64,000 bases of DNA from JAAZGD01 sp964489555 (GCA_964489555.1 CAZAZF010000004.1:62001-126000); one strand, 5' to 3'. Positions 17,735-27,769 are shown, counted from the stretch's first letter. Notes: generated from the letters alone by a model not told the origin. Made by a program: numbers and translations.

Positions 17735-18409
17735 CTACCAAAGATTTCCCAACATTTTCAATATATCCGACGGTTCATTAATGAAGTAATCCGGCCCTTG
17801 AGGGCCGTTTTTTTCCTCTTCCGTCACCGCCAAGGCCCATCCCACCAGAACAGAACGCACCCCTGCATTTCGGGCACATAGAATATCATACATGCTATCT
17901 CCAACCATGATGCTTTCTTCCGGTTGACTTTTTAACTTTCGCAGTGCAATATATACAGGCTCCGGATCCGGTTTGTGTTTGTGTGTATCATCCCAGGTCA
18001 CCACACTCTGAAAAAACGAACCAATCCCGTATTTGGTCATGGCTTCATCGGTGGTGGCTCTCATTCTGGAAGTCACCAATCCCAGCTTAACACCTTGGTG
18101 ATAGAGTTCTTCAATTAACTCTTTCATTCCCGGAAAAAGAGTAATTCGGTCCCCAAAGCTATCCAAGTGATAATTTCGATAAATTTCCACAGCTTTTTCG
18201 GGAGGAACCTGAGGAAAGGCCTTTTCCATGCTTTTCAATAATGGTTCGCCAAAGGTACGAACAATGGCTTCCTTATCCCCTTCTCTTCCCTCAATGGTTC
18301 GATAGGTATGCTGCCAGGAATCGATAATTAAATCGTTGGTGTTCATAATGGTGCCGTCAAAATCAAAAAGCACGGTGCTGGCTGAAACAGACGTCTTTTC
18401 TAATTTCAT
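17735..18409 (-). CDS. ppaX: HAD-family pyrophosphatase/phosphatase, PpaX-like
   Basis: This 224-aa hydrolase has the HAD motifs FDFDGTIMNTN (nucleophile Asp at about residue 16), a central TSRMR, and the C-terminal VGDSMYDILCARNAG acid motif, with a helical cap between. Length and sequence resemble PpaX, which hydrolyses pyrophosphate in Firmicutes. Phosphoglycolate phosphatase is the alternative. It ends 13 bp from the convergent activator gene. Cytoplasmic. Confidence 0.8.
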   Translation of the reverse strand: MKLEKTSVSASTVLFDFDGTIMNTNDLIIDSWQHTYRTIEGREGDKEAIVRTFGEPLLKSMEKAFPQVPPEKAVEIYRNYHLDSFGDRITLFPGMKELIEELYHQGVKLGLVTSRMRATTDEAMTKYGIGSFFQSVVTWDDTHKHKPDPEPVYIALRKLKSQPEESIMVGDSMYDILCARNAGVRSVLVGWALAVTEEEKNGPQGPDYFINEPSDILKMLGNLW

Positions 18410-18444
18410 GGTTTACCCCTTTCAACAAGTAGCAAAGGATAGCA

Positions 18445-18474
18445 AAGCCCCAACAGATGGTTGGGGCTTTTTCT
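18445..18474. terminator. Terminator-like GC hairpin
   Basis: AAGCCCCAAC pairs with GTTGGGGCTT around a 4-5 nt loop, in the gap between oadB and ppaX. The T-run is strong on the plus strand (TTTTTCTTT) but short on the minus strand, where the upstream gene is, so orientation is uncertain. Confidence 0.6.
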
Positions 18475-18533
18475 TTCTATTGCAAAGGTTAATCAAGTTC
18501 TGCCAATCAGATCAAAATTTAAGACTCCTTCTT

Positions 18534-19679
18534 TTAATATCCGCTGAACATGGAAAGCATAACCGAGGCCGCTACCGCCGAACCGATAACTCCGGCCACA
18601 TTGGGTCCCATAGCGTGCATTAAAAGGAAGTTAGAGGAATTGGCCTCCTGCCCTACCTTCTGAGATACTCGGGCAGCCATAGGCACTGCAGATACTCCCG
18701 CAGAACCAATCAACGGGTTGATTTTTCCACCACTTAACTTGTTCATCAATTTGCCCAGCAAGACTCCGGCCGCCGTACCCACTGCAAAGGCTACGATACC
18801 AAGAATAACAATCTTTATAGTGGCCAATGTGAGGAAGGTGGGGCCCTGAGCCGAAGCACCCACCGCCAGTCCCAACATAATGGTTACGATGTTAATGAGA
18901 GCATTAGCCGCAGTGTCTGACAACCGCAGTGTTCTTCCGCTCTCCTTGAATAGATTCCCCAGCATCAACATTCCAACCAAAGGCGCTGCCGCAGGAAGCA
19001 ACAGAACGACTATTATGGTAACCATGATAGGGAATAAAATCTTTTCTCTCTGGGTTACAGGCCTGAGCTGTTCCATCTTGATGACCCGTTCCTTCTTGGT
19101 GGTCAACGCCTTCATGATGGGAGGCTGAATCACCGGAACCAAAGCCATATAAGAATAGGCCGCCACCGCCACCGCTCCTAACAAATGCGGGGCCAACTGC
19201 TGAGTAGTATAAATTGCCGTCGGACCATCTGCTCCACCAATAATTCCGATAGAAGCCGCTTCTTGAGCATTGAATCCCATAATAATGGCCATGAACAAGG
19301 CAAAAAATATTCCGAATTGAGCGGCCGCTCCCAAGAACAAACTCTTCGGATTGGCAATCAGGGGGCCGAAATCCGTCATGGCTCCAACACCCATAAAAAT
19401 CAAACTGGGAAGAATTGGCTTCAACAAGTAAAAGATGGTCAATAACCCCATGCCTTCCAAAGGAGTGCCCGGATCCACATGGGCCGTAAAAATCCCTGTA
19501 ACAGGCATGTTGGAAAGCAACATCCCAAATCCAATGGGAACCAACAGCAAAGGTTCAAATCCTTTACGAATGGCCAAAAACAAAAATAGACAGGCAACCG
19601 CCAACATGATGGCACTTCGCACATCCATGTTAAGGATTCCCATGCCCTCCGCAAACTTTTCTAATGTCTCTAAAATCAT
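18534..19679 (-). CDS. oadB: Na+-translocating decarboxylase beta subunit
   Basis: This 381-aa integral membrane protein matches the beta subunit of oxaloacetate, methylmalonyl-CoA or glutaconyl-CoA decarboxylase, which couples decarboxylation to Na+ export. The signature GIIGGADGPTAIYTTQQLAP with its key Asp and the IGSAGVSAVPMAARVSQKVG segment are intact, in a protein of about nine to eleven helices. No alpha, biotin-carrier or gamma/delta subunit lies nearby, so the partners must be encoded elsewhere. It follows prfB by 132 bp with a possible promoter of its own. Confidence 0.9.
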   Translation of the reverse strand: MILETLEKFAEGMGILNMDVRSAIMLAVACLFLFLAIRKGFEPLLLVPIGFGMLLSNMPVTGIFTAHVDPGTPLEGMGLLTIFYLLKPILPSLIFMGVGAMTDFGPLIANPKSLFLGAAAQFGIFFALFMAIIMGFNAQEAASIGIIGGADGPTAIYTTQQLAPHLLGAVAVAAYSYMALVPVIQPPIMKALTTKKERVIKMEQLRPVTQREKILFPIMVTIIVVLLLPAAAPLVGMLMLGNLFKESGRTLRLSDTAANALINIVTIMLGLAVGASAQGPTFLTLATIKIVILGIVAFAVGTAAGVLLGKLMNKLSGGKINPLIGSAGVSAVPMAARVSQKVGQEANSSNFLLMHAMGPNVAGVIGSAVAASVMLSMFSGY

Positions 19680-19712
19680 TTCAATAGTCTCCTTTTTCCT
19701 AACCCGTACCTA

Positions 19713-19741
19713 TTGAATGGTACCACACAACACCCATTCTT
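19713..19741 (-). promoter_or_regulatory. Possible promoter of oadB
   Basis: Minus strand TTGCAA, a 17-bp spacer, then TACCAT. The match is weak. A 22-bp palindrome lies 20 bp upstream. Confidence 0.35.
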
Positions 19742-19760
19742 GCAAGGAATTCTTCGCCTT

Positions 19761-19782
19761 TCCCTCATGTATACATGAGGGA
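19761..19782. repeat. Perfect 22-bp palindrome between prfB and oadB
   Basis: The half-site TCCCTCATGTA is followed directly by its exact reverse complement. No T-run follows on either strand, so it is not a classical terminator. A dimeric regulator's operator upstream of oadB is plausible. Confidence 0.6.
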
Positions 19783-19811
19783 GACCCGCCACTATCAAGC
19801 CCATTCTTTTT

Positions 19812-20913
19812 TTAGTCCCGTTGTTTCAGTTTTTCATTAATAAAGTAGTCGATTTCTCCGTCCATAACCGCACCAATATTGCCTACCTCCGCCCCGGTCC
19901 GGTGATCTTTCACCATCGTATAAGGATGGAAAACATAAGAACGAATCTGACTGCCCCATGCGATTTGACTATAATCGCCTTTCAGTTCTTTCAAGCTTTC
20001 CTTATGTTCCCGAATGGCAACATCCATCAATTTTGACCGAAGCAGCTTCATGGCCGTTTCTTTGTTTTGATGCTGACTTCTTTCATTTTGGCAGGTCACT
20101 ACGATGTTGGTGGGAAGGTGGGTGATTCGAATGGCGGAATCCGTTTTGTTAACATGTTGTCCTCCCGCTCCGGAACTGCGGTATGTGTCAATTCTCAAAT
20201 CGGAAGCATCGATGTCAATTGTAATATCATCTTCAATTTCCGGCATGACATCCACTCCGGCAAAGCTGGTATGCCTCCTTCCCGAAGAATCAAAGGGAGA
20301 AATTCTCACCAAACGATGGACACCCTTTTCATTCTTAAGAAAACCGTAGGCATACTCTCCCTCCACCATCATTGTGGCACTTTTAATACCACCCTCCGTA
20401 TCATATTGTACATCGGCGATGGTCAATTTATAGCCTTTCTTTTCCGTCCATCGACCATACATCCGCATTAACATCTCCGTCCAGTCCTGGGCATCCTTCC
20501 CGCCCTCACCGGCGTGGAGATGAATAATAGCAGAATTGAAATCGTATTCCTCATTCAATAATATTTTCAGCCTGAGGTCCTCAGTGGTCTCCGTGAATCG
20601 GTCATAGGCCTCTTGAATCTCCCGGGTCAATTCCTCCTCTTCTTCCTCCAACGCCAGCTGAAGAAGCACCTCGACATCAGACAACTCTCTTTCCAGCAAA
20701 TAAAACTCGCCGACTCGATTTTCCAGACCTTTTTTTTCTTTCAACACCCGGCTCGCCTTTTGATGATCTTCCCAAAAATCCGGCTGCTGTGAAACTTCAT
20801 TCAACCCTTTGATTCTTTCCTCTAAGTCGGCTAGGTCAAAGGGAGTCTCCCACTTCCTGCAGGGTTTTCCGTGCCAAAGGCAATTCATTTTTTATTTGTT
20901 CCAATATGACCAT
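19812..20913 (-). CDS. prfB: Peptide chain release factor 2, with programmed +1 frameshift
   Basis: RF2 ends translation at UGA and UAA. Translation starts at the ATG at 20913 after a GAGGAGG site and reads 25 codons to CTT-TGA-C (20841-20835). A +1 shift at CTT skips the in-frame UGA (20838-20836) and continues in the long frame to 19812, giving about 366 aa. This is the classic RF2 autoregulatory frameshift. The main frame has the stop-recognition SPF motif (RISPFDSSGR) and the catalytic GGQ (SSGAGGQHVNKTDSA). A GGGAG purine block precedes the shift site. It lies 54 bp after secA. Confidence 0.96.
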
Positions 20914-20967
20914 TATTCTATCCTCCTCATACTATTCTCCATTTTGTCAATTAAGAAGATTCGCCTC

Positions 20968-23643
20968 TTATACCGTTCTTCCACAACAATTCTTGTATTT
21001 CTTTCCCGACCCACAAGGGCAGGCGTCGTTTCGACCCACCTTTGGCAACTCCCGTTGGTACGTTTGGGGCTTTTGGGTCCTGGACGGCACCACCGGAGCG
21101 GCAGGCAGGTCGCCTCCTTGTGGCGGCCATTGGGCTTCCATAGGGGCCGGTTGGGAAAAAGGAGCGCTCCCTTTTGCCGCCACATTTTCATCCGAGCCTC
21201 CCTGATCTACAAATTGATCCTTGCGAGCTTGTTCTCCCCGCAAGATCTCTTTTCGCTGTGTTGTGGTTTGCATTGTAACATTGAAGCAGAATTTTACCGT
21301 GTCCTCTTTTATGGATTGAATCATCAGTTCAAACATGTCGAAGCCCTCATTGGCATAAGCCGCCGCCGGATCCTGCTGGCCCAAGGCGCGAAGTCCAATT
21401 CCACTTTTCAGCTGATCCATGGCATCAATATGTTCCATCCATTTATTGTCCACAACACGGATTAGGATCATCCGCTCCAGCTCTCTCATTCTTTCTTCGC
21501 CGATTTCGTTCTCTTTTTCCTGATAAAGCCGTTCAAAACGGCTCAAAATCTCTTCTCTTAATTGCTCCTCTGTTAATTCCAGCACTTGGTCCGGATTATA
21601 ATTCACTCCCTGGAACCTTGGACATATTTTCTGCAAGCCACTTTCAATACGGAAAAGCTCCCATTCCTCCGGATAGCGGGAAGCGATCACCACCGGATCC
21701 ACCACCTCGTTCACCAACTCTTCCATCATATTTATGATGTAAGAACGGAGATTTTCACCAAACAGCACTTTCTTGCGTTCTCCGTAAATAATCTCCCGCT
21801 GTTTGTTCATCACATTATCATACTGCAAAACGTATTTACGAATGCTGAAGTTTCTACTTTCCACTCGCTTTTGTGCATTTTCAATGGACTTGGACAACAT
21901 GCCCGCTTCAATGACATCCTCTTCACCCAATCCCAATCGGGTCACGATGCCTTGAATGCGATCTCCGCCAAACAGGCGCATTAATTCATCTTCCAGGGAA
22001 ATGTAAAACTGAGTTTGCCCCGGATCTCCCTGTCGGCCGGATCGCCCTCTTAACTGGTTATCGATTCGACGAGATTCGTGGCGTTCTGTACCTAATATGG
22101 CCAAGCCGCCCAGCGCTACTACTTTTTCCCGTTCCTCCGGCGAGGCCTCTTGCCCGCCAAGCACAATATCCGTTCCACGGCCGGCCATGTTGGTCGCAAT
22201 CGTCACCGCTCCCATACGCCCTGCTTCCGCTATAATCTCAGCCTCCTTCTCATGTTGCTTGGCATTCAACACATTGTGCCGGACACCTCTTCGCTGCAAC
22301 ATTTCGCTAATCAACTCAGATTTTTCGATGGAAATGGTGCCCACCAGAATGGGTTGTCCCGTTTCATGCAACGCCTTAATCCCATCGGAAATGGCTTTGA
22401 ACTTGCCTCGCTCCGTAGAATACACCGCATCTTGAAGGTCTTCCCGCAAAACCGGTTTGTTGGTAGGAATCACCACCACATCCATATTGTAAATATCCCG
22501 GAATTCGTCTTCCTCTGTTTTCGCCGTTCCCGTCATCCCTGCCAGTTTCTGATACATTCGAAAATAATTCTGCAAGGTAATGGTCGCCAGAGTCTTGGAT
22601 TCAGAACGAACCAATACGCCTTCCTTGGCTTCAATGGCCTGATGAAGTCCGTCACTATATCTTCTCCCAAACATCAATCGACCGGTAAACTCATCTACAA
22701 TAACCACTTCGTCCTCTTTAACGATATAGTCGATGTCTCGTTTCATTAAATTTCTTGCTTTAAGCGCTTGCAACACATGATGATTGATTTCCATATTTTC
22801 CGGATCGGAAAAGTTATCAATCCCAAAATGCCTCTCACACTTTGAAACACCTTCTTCCGTCAAAGCCACCGTCTTGTCTTTTTCTTCATATGTGAAATCT
22901 TCTTCCTTGCGTAAAGTACGAACGAAGCGATCTGCTTGTTGATACAAATCTGTAGATTTCGCTCCTTGGCCGGAAATAATGAGAGGCGTTCTGGCCTCGT
23001 CAATAAGAATGGAATCCACCTCATCGATGATGGCAAAATTTAATTCTCTTTGGGTCAACTGTTCCTTATACAGAACCATATTATCCCGAAGGTAATCAAA
23101 ACCGAATTCATTGTTGGTTCCATAAGTAATATCCGCCTGGTAGGCGGCCTTCCGTTCATCCGCAGTGATGCCATGGATGACGCAACCCACCGTAAGCCCA
23201 AGAAATTCATAGATCTTGCCCATCCACTCCCGGTCTCTTTTTGCCAAATAGTCATTAACCGTAACTACATGAACGCCTTTTCCCTCCAAGGCATTTAAAT
23301 AGGCCGCCAAAGTGGCTACTAGGGTTTTTCCTTCTCCGGTTTTCATTTCGGCAATCCTCCCTTGGTGGAGAACGATACCGCCAATCAATTGGACCCGAAA
23401 ATGCTTCAGCTTCAAAACACGCCAAGCCGCTTCTCTACATACCGCAAAAGCCTCTGGCAACAAATCCTCCAGCGTTTCTCCTTCTTCAAGCCGCCTTCGA
23501 AATTCCAATGTTTTCTCTGCGAGCTGTATGTCGGAAAGTTTTTGCGTTTCCAAATCCAACGCTTCAATTTTATTCGCCAGTTGTTCCAGCTTTTTAACCT
23601 CTTTGGCATTCAGGTCGCCAAATATTTTTTCCAAAAATCCCAT
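20968..23643 (-). CDS. secA: Protein translocase ATPase SecA
   Basis: This 891-aa ATPase drives protein export through SecYEG. The Walker A MKTGEGKT (about residue 101), DEVDSILIDEARTPLIISG, the second motor domain (TNMAGRGTDIVLGG and GRSGRQGDPG), helical scaffold and a C-terminal zinc-binding CPCGSGKKYKNCC tail are all intact. Usual length for Firmicutes. It begins 9 bp after the CorC-type gene, with an AGGAGAA site, and forms a likely operon with prfB. Confidence 0.97.
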   Translation of the reverse strand: MGFLEKIFGDLNAKEVKKLEQLANKIEALDLETQKLSDIQLAEKTLEFRRRLEEGETLEDLLPEAFAVCREAAWRVLKLKHFRVQLIGGIVLHQGRIAEMKTGEGKTLVATLAAYLNALEGKGVHVVTVNDYLAKRDREWMGKIYEFLGLTVGCVIHGITADERKAAYQADITYGTNNEFGFDYLRDNMVLYKEQLTQRELNFAIIDEVDSILIDEARTPLIISGQGAKSTDLYQQADRFVRTLRKEEDFTYEEKDKTVALTEEGVSKCERHFGIDNFSDPENMEINHHVLQALKARNLMKRDIDYIVKEDEVVIVDEFTGRLMFGRRYSDGLHQAIEAKEGVLVRSESKTLATITLQNYFRMYQKLAGMTGTAKTEEDEFRDIYNMDVVVIPTNKPVLREDLQDAVYSTERGKFKAISDGIKALHETGQPILVGTISIEKSELISEMLQRRGVRHNVLNAKQHEKEAEIIAEAGRMGAVTIATNMAGRGTDIVLGGQEASPEEREKVVALGGLAILGTERHESRRIDNQLRGRSGRQGDPGQTQFYISLEDELMRLFGGDRIQGIVTRLGLGEEDVIEAGMLSKSIENAQKRVESRNFSIRKYVLQYDNVMNKQREIIYGERKKVLFGENLRSYIINMMEELVNEVVDPVVIASRYPEEWELFRIESGLQKICPRFQGVNYNPDQVLELTEEQLREEILSRFERLYQEKENEIGEERMRELERMILIRVVDNKWMEHIDAMDQLKSGIGLRALGQQDPAAAYANEGFDMFELMIQSIKEDTVKFCFNVTMQTTTQRKEILRGEQARKDQFVDQGGSDENVAAKGSAPFSQPAPMEAQWPPQGGDLPAAPVVPSRTQKPQTYQRELPKVGRNDACPCGSGKKYKNCCGRTV

Positions 23644-23652
23644 AGTTCTCCT

Positions 23653-24927
23653 TTACTCATCCATTTCTTCATCTGGTATCTCTTCGACGAAAACAACAAT
23701 CTCTAATGCTTTTCGCCGGTCCGCCTTTGCTACCGTTACCTTGAATAGTTGATTGGCTATCTGGCTTTCAAAGTAATCGTTCACCCCGGGCAAATCGTTG
23801 AGCTGCGTACAAACCCACCCATTCACCGTAGTAACCGGAGTCTCTAGCTCCACATTGAAAACATCCAAAAACTTTTCCAGATTGGTATGCCCCTGGACCA
23901 CATAGCTTCCATCAGCCAACGGTTTGATTTCTATATCGATGATCTCATCGTGCTCATCGTAGATTTCACCCACCAACTCTTCAATGATGTCTTCCATGGT
24001 GATGATTCCTTCGGTTCCCCCATATTCATCCACCACCACAGCGATATGGGTTTTTATCTTCTGCATCTTTTTTAGAAGCACAGCTATTTTAATAGACCCC
24101 GATACAAAAACCACGGGTTTAATATATTCCGACACCTTCTTCTTTCCTTTTATAAGATGGTTGTGGAAATCCTTTTGATTCAAAACCCCCACAATGTGGT
24201 CCAGGTTTTCTTCATAAACCGGTAGGCGGGAAAATCCCGTTTCCAAGAACAATCGTCCGATTTCATCTTTTGAAGTATCTTCTTCTATGGCTATCACATC
24301 TACTCTGGGCGTTAAAACGTCATATGCCTCCAGCTCATAGAATTCGATGGCATTGGTAATGAGCTCGCTTTGTTCGTTCCCAATGGCACCCTCTGTTTCC
24401 GCTTCCTCTACCATAATCAGAAGCTCGTCTTCGGTGATGCTCATGTGGTTTTTTACTTTAAACAGGGCATTCACCAGCCTCCGAAACAGTCCGAAAAACC
24501 AGGTTAAGGGCTTCAAAACCACCACCAAAAATCCAATAAAGGGGGCAGATGCCATGGCAAACCTTTCCGGAATCTCCTTTGCCATACTTTTGGGGCTAAT
24601 TTCCCCGAAAATAAGAACAATCACTGTTACCACCAGAGTGGCTACCGGCGCACCATACTCCCCATAAAGAGTAACAAACATAAGGGTTGCAATGGCCGTC
24701 ATGGCGATATTTACAATATTATTTCCCACCAATATGGTGGACAATAGTTGATCAAAATTCTCAATTAAGCGAATAACCTGTTTCGCTTTGCGGTTCCCGG
24801 ATGCGGCCATATTTTTTAGTCGAATCCGATTCACTGATGTAAAGGCCGTTTCCGTTGCGCTAAAGTAGGCAGACAACAAAATCAAACACACAATAGCCAT
24901 CAGCTGTCCCGGTATGTGGGATTCCAT
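23653..24927 (-). CDS. CNNM/CBS-domain membrane protein (HlyC/CorC family)
   Basis: This 424-aa protein has an N-terminal CNNM membrane domain with about four helices (residues 8-150, including FSATETAFTSVNRIRLKNMA), a pair of CBS domains (about 200-330), and a C-terminal CorC_HlyC domain (about 340-424). The family is linked to Mg2+ or Co2+ efflux and ion homeostasis; the exact ion is unproved. AAGGAG precedes the ATG. A TGTCCGG/CCGGACA hairpin (24948-24973) lies in its leader. Confidence 0.88.
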   Translation of the reverse strand: MESHIPGQLMAIVCLILLSAYFSATETAFTSVNRIRLKNMAASGNRKAKQVIRLIENFDQLLSTILVGNNIVNIAMTAIATLMFVTLYGEYGAPVATLVVTVIVLIFGEISPKSMAKEIPERFAMASAPFIGFLVVVLKPLTWFFGLFRRLVNALFKVKNHMSITEDELLIMVEEAETEGAIGNEQSELITNAIEFYELEAYDVLTPRVDVIAIEEDTSKDEIGRLFLETGFSRLPVYEENLDHIVGVLNQKDFHNHLIKGKKKVSEYIKPVVFVSGSIKIAVLLKKMQKIKTHIAVVVDEYGGTEGIITMEDIIEELVGEIYDEHDEIIDIEIKPLADGSYVVQGHTNLEKFLDVFNVELETPVTTVNGWVCTQLNDLPGVNDYFESQIANQLFKVTVAKADRRKALEIVVFVEEIPDEEMDE

Positions 24928-25029
24928 TTTCTTCTCCTTTTTTCCAATGTCCGGTTCCCCATTTTCCCGGACAAGCTTTTCTTCCTTGTTTGAATTGAGT
25001 TCAATACTATATTATACATGAAAACAATC

Positions 25030-25066
25030 AAAAAAAGAACCTAGGAGCGGTAAAAACCCCACTCCC
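25030..25066 (-). terminator. Terminator after lysC
   Basis: On the minus strand GGAGTGG pairs with CCGCTCC (one G-T pair), followed a few bases later by CTTTTTTT. Confidence 0.65.
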
Positions 25067-25118
25067 GGTCTGCTTGTTTCCCGTATAGCTATTGGATACG
25101 GTTCCATTCTTCCTCTTC

Positions 25119-26456
25119 TTACGCTTTTGTTACGTTTTGGCCTTCCTCTTCCAGAAAAGTTTGGTAAATAGCCCGAATGGCTTTTTCGAAATCCCGATTG
25201 CTGACACCGACAATGATGTTCATTTCGCTGGATCCCTGGTCAATCATTCGGATGTTGACTCCGGCATCTGCCAGCGCAGTAAACAGCTTTGCAGACACGC
25301 CAGGACGTTGGGACATGCCACTCCCTACCGTAGCAATTAATGCAATGTCATGGAATACATCCACGGTGTCCGGTTCCAGCTTTCGTTTGATTTCCTCTAC
25401 GATATCCTCGATTTTCCCTTCGGCGGCCTTGGTATTGATTACTACCGACAAATTATCGATTCCTGTGGGGCAATGTTCTGTAAGAATATCATAATCTTCA
25501 ATAATGGATAACACCCGCCGAATGAAGCCCTTCTCAGCAGCCATCATATTTTTGTAAATCGCAATAACGGTAAAATCCTTGCTGCCGGCAATCCCGGTAA
25601 TGATACGGGACGGATTCACTTCTTCCTCCGAAGTAATCATGGTGCCCGGGTCTTCCGGTTGGTTGGTGTTTCGGATATTGATGGGTATATTCGCGATACG
25701 AGCCGGATAGATGGCATCCTCATGAAGCACCGACGCTCCCATGTAGGACAACTCCCTCAGTTCTTTATAGCTAAGCCTCTCAATGGGTTCCGATTTCACA
25801 ATGCGAGGATCTGCCACCAACAGGCCGGAAACATCGGTCCAGTTTTCATAAACATCCGCCCCTACTGCTCTCGCCACCAAAGAACCCGTTATATCCGAAC
25901 CTCCCCGAGAAAATATCTTTATTTTCTTGTTGGGAAGTGTGCCGTAAAATCCTGGCAACACCGCTCTTTCATGTTTGGACAATTCCTCTGCCAAAGTGCG
26001 GTTGGTTTCCTCTTCCAGAAACTTTCCATTTTCATCAAACAAAATCAATCCTGCGGTATCCACAAAGTCCACCCCCAGGAACTTGGCCATGATAATGGCA
26101 TTCAAAAATTCTCCACGGCTGACGATATAATCTTCAGATGCCCCTTCCACCAATTTTCGGCGAATCTTGCTGTAGTGTTCTGTCAAGTCCAAATCCAATC
26201 CCAGTCCCACTACTACCGCAGTAAACCGGTCACACACCACCTGCAAAACCTGTTCGAAGGGGAAATTGTGTTCGATGTGGGTTTTACATAGATAAAGCAA
26301 ATCTGTTATCTTGCTATCGCCATCGTACCTTTTCCCCGGAGCAGAAACCACAATATATTTCCTTTCCGGATCTTTTTCAATGATTTCCTTGGTTTTTGCC
26401 AGCTGAATCCCGTCCGCCACTGAACTTCCACCAAATTTTGCTACCTTGATGCCCAT
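25119..26456 (-). CDS. lysC: Aspartate kinase
   Basis: Aspartate kinase phosphorylates aspartate, the first step to lysine, threonine and methionine. The kinase domain opens with KVAKFGGSSVADG and holds the SRGGSDITGSLVARA substrate loop; two ACT domains fill the last 150 residues and are the usual site of feedback inhibition. An upstream in-frame ATG would add 11 residues, but the ATG at 26456 has the GAGGT site and puts KFGGSS at the normal place, giving 445 aa. The gene does not carry a lysine riboswitch. Confidence 0.93.
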   Translation of the reverse strand: MGIKVAKFGGSSVADGIQLAKTKEIIEKDPERKYIVVSAPGKRYDGDSKITDLLYLCKTHIEHNFPFEQVLQVVCDRFTAVVVGLGLDLDLTEHYSKIRRKLVEGASEDYIVSRGEFLNAIIMAKFLGVDFVDTAGLILFDENGKFLEEETNRTLAEELSKHERAVLPGFYGTLPNKKIKIFSRGGSDITGSLVARAVGADVYENWTDVSGLLVADPRIVKSEPIERLSYKELRELSYMGASVLHEDAIYPARIANIPINIRNTNQPEDPGTMITSEEEVNPSRIITGIAGSKDFTVIAIYKNMMAAEKGFIRRVLSIIEDYDILTEHCPTGIDNLSVVINTKAAEGKIEDIVEEIKRKLEPDTVDVFHDIALIATVGSGMSQRPGVSAKLFTALADAGVNIRMIDQGSSEMNIIVGVSNRDFEKAIRAIYQTFLEEEGQNVTKA

Positions 26457-26515
26457 TTTGTACCTCTTCCATATCATATAATGAGTCATTATATCCTATG
26501 AATTTGTGAATTTCA

Positions 26516-26546
26516 ACAAAAAGAGACGAATTCCGCCTCTTTTTTT
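26516..26546 (-). terminator. Terminator of metK
   Basis: On the minus strand AAAGAGGCG pairs with CGTCTCTTT around GAATT, followed by more T. Symmetric A and T runs allow function both ways. Confidence 0.75.
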
Positions 26547-26587
26547 GTCGCCGTTTTCAATTTCAATCGATGCTTTTTTACCATGGC

Positions 26588-27769
26588 CTACCGTGCGGGG
26601 TATTTCATGGCCTTCTCATTGAGCTCTTGCACCCGATTAGTCTTTTCCCAAGGTACATCGATATCTGTCCGTCCAAAGTGGCCATAGGCCGCCACTTGAC
26701 GATAAATAGGCTTTCTCAAATCCAACGACTGAATAATTCCTCCGGGAGTCAGGTCAAAAGTCTCTTCAACCAAAAGCGCCAAATCTTCATCCGATAGCTT
26801 TCCCGTCCCAAAACTGTCCACTAATATGGAAACCGGCTGGGCAACCCCGATGGCATAGGCCAACTGAAGCTCTACCTTCTCCGCCAAACCAGCCGCCACA
26901 AGGTTCTTGGCCACATGCCGCGCTGCATAGGTAGCAGAACGATCCACCTTTGTAGGATCTTTTCCGGAGAAGGCTCCCCCACCATGCCGTGCATATCCGC
27001 CGTAGGTGTCCACAATGATTTTTCGCCCTGTCAAACCGGAATCTCCGTGAGGCCCCCCTACCACAAACCGGCCCGTGGGATTTACATAGAACTTTGTATT
27101 TTCATCCAGCAATTCTTCCGGGATAGTGGTACGAATCACTTCCCGGACAATGTCTTCCGTGATTTTCTCTTGGCTGACATCCGGATCATGCTGAGAGGAA
27201 ACCAATACAGCATCCACTCGTTTCACCCCCTGGTCATCGTATTCGACCGTCACTTGGGTCTTCCCATCCGGCCTTAAGTAAGGCAACGTGCCTTCTTTCC
27301 GAACACAAGTCAACTTCAACGCCAGTTTATGAGCCAGGCTGATGGGCATCGGCATCAGCTCGGGGGTTTCATTACAAGCAAAGCCAAACATAATCCCTTG
27401 GTCTCCCGCTCCACCGGGATCCACTCCCATGGCAATGTCCGGAGATTGCTCGTCGATGGCCGTAATTACCGCGCAAGTGTTTCCATCAAACCCGTATTCA
27501 CTTCGATCATAGCCGATATCGCAGATAACCTCCCGCACAATTTTGGGAATGTCCACATAACAACTAGTGCTAATTTCACCCATTACCATGGCGTACCCGG
27601 TAGTGGTGGTGGTTTCTGCCGCCACACGACCATAAGGATCCTCGGTAAAAATGGCATCCAATATGGCATCCGAAATTTGGTCGCACATTTTATCGGGATG
27701 CCCCTCTGTTACCGATTCCGATGTAAATAATCTTTTCATTCCTCCTGTACATGTATAATGCCCTGGCAT
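26588..27769 (-). CDS. metK: S-adenosylmethionine synthetase
   Basis: MetK makes SAM from methionine and ATP. The signatures FTSESVTEGHPDK, the GAGDQGIMFG loop and GGGAFSGKDPTKVDRS are intact. The frame extends upstream into the riboswitch, but the ATG at 27769 has an AAAGGAG site 8 nt away and gives 393 aa. The next ATG (27739, 383 aa, MKRLF) has a strong AGGAGG only one base away, so it is less likely, though its N-terminus is the family's usual one. Expression is set by the SAM-I leader. Confidence 0.93.
   Translation of the reverse strand: MPGHYTCTGGMKRLFTSESVTEGHPDKMCDQISDAILDAIFTEDPYGRVAAETTTTTGYAMVMGEISTSCYVDIPKIVREVICDIGYDRSEYGFDGNTCAVITAIDEQSPDIAMGVDPGGAGDQGIMFGFACNETPELMPMPISLAHKLALKLTCVRKEGTLPYLRPDGKTQVTVEYDDQGVKRVDAVLVSSQHDPDVSQEKITEDIVREVIRTTIPEELLDENTKFYVNPTGRFVVGGPHGDSGLTGRKIIVDTYGGYARHGGGAFSGKDPTKVDRSATYAARHVAKNLVAAGLAEKVELQLAYAIGVAQPVSILVDSFGTGKLSDEDLALLVEETFDLTPGGIIQSLDLRKPIYRQVAAYGHFGRTDIDVPWEKTNRVQELNEKAMKYPAR

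Noticed and set aside
20835..20841. prfB broken by a frameshift
   Set aside because: CTT-TGA-C after 25 codons is the conserved programmed frameshift of RF2, not damage.
24948..24973. Mg2+ (M-box) riboswitch before the CorC-type gene
   Set aside because: Only one 7-bp hairpin is present; the leader is too short and lacks conserved M-box blocks.
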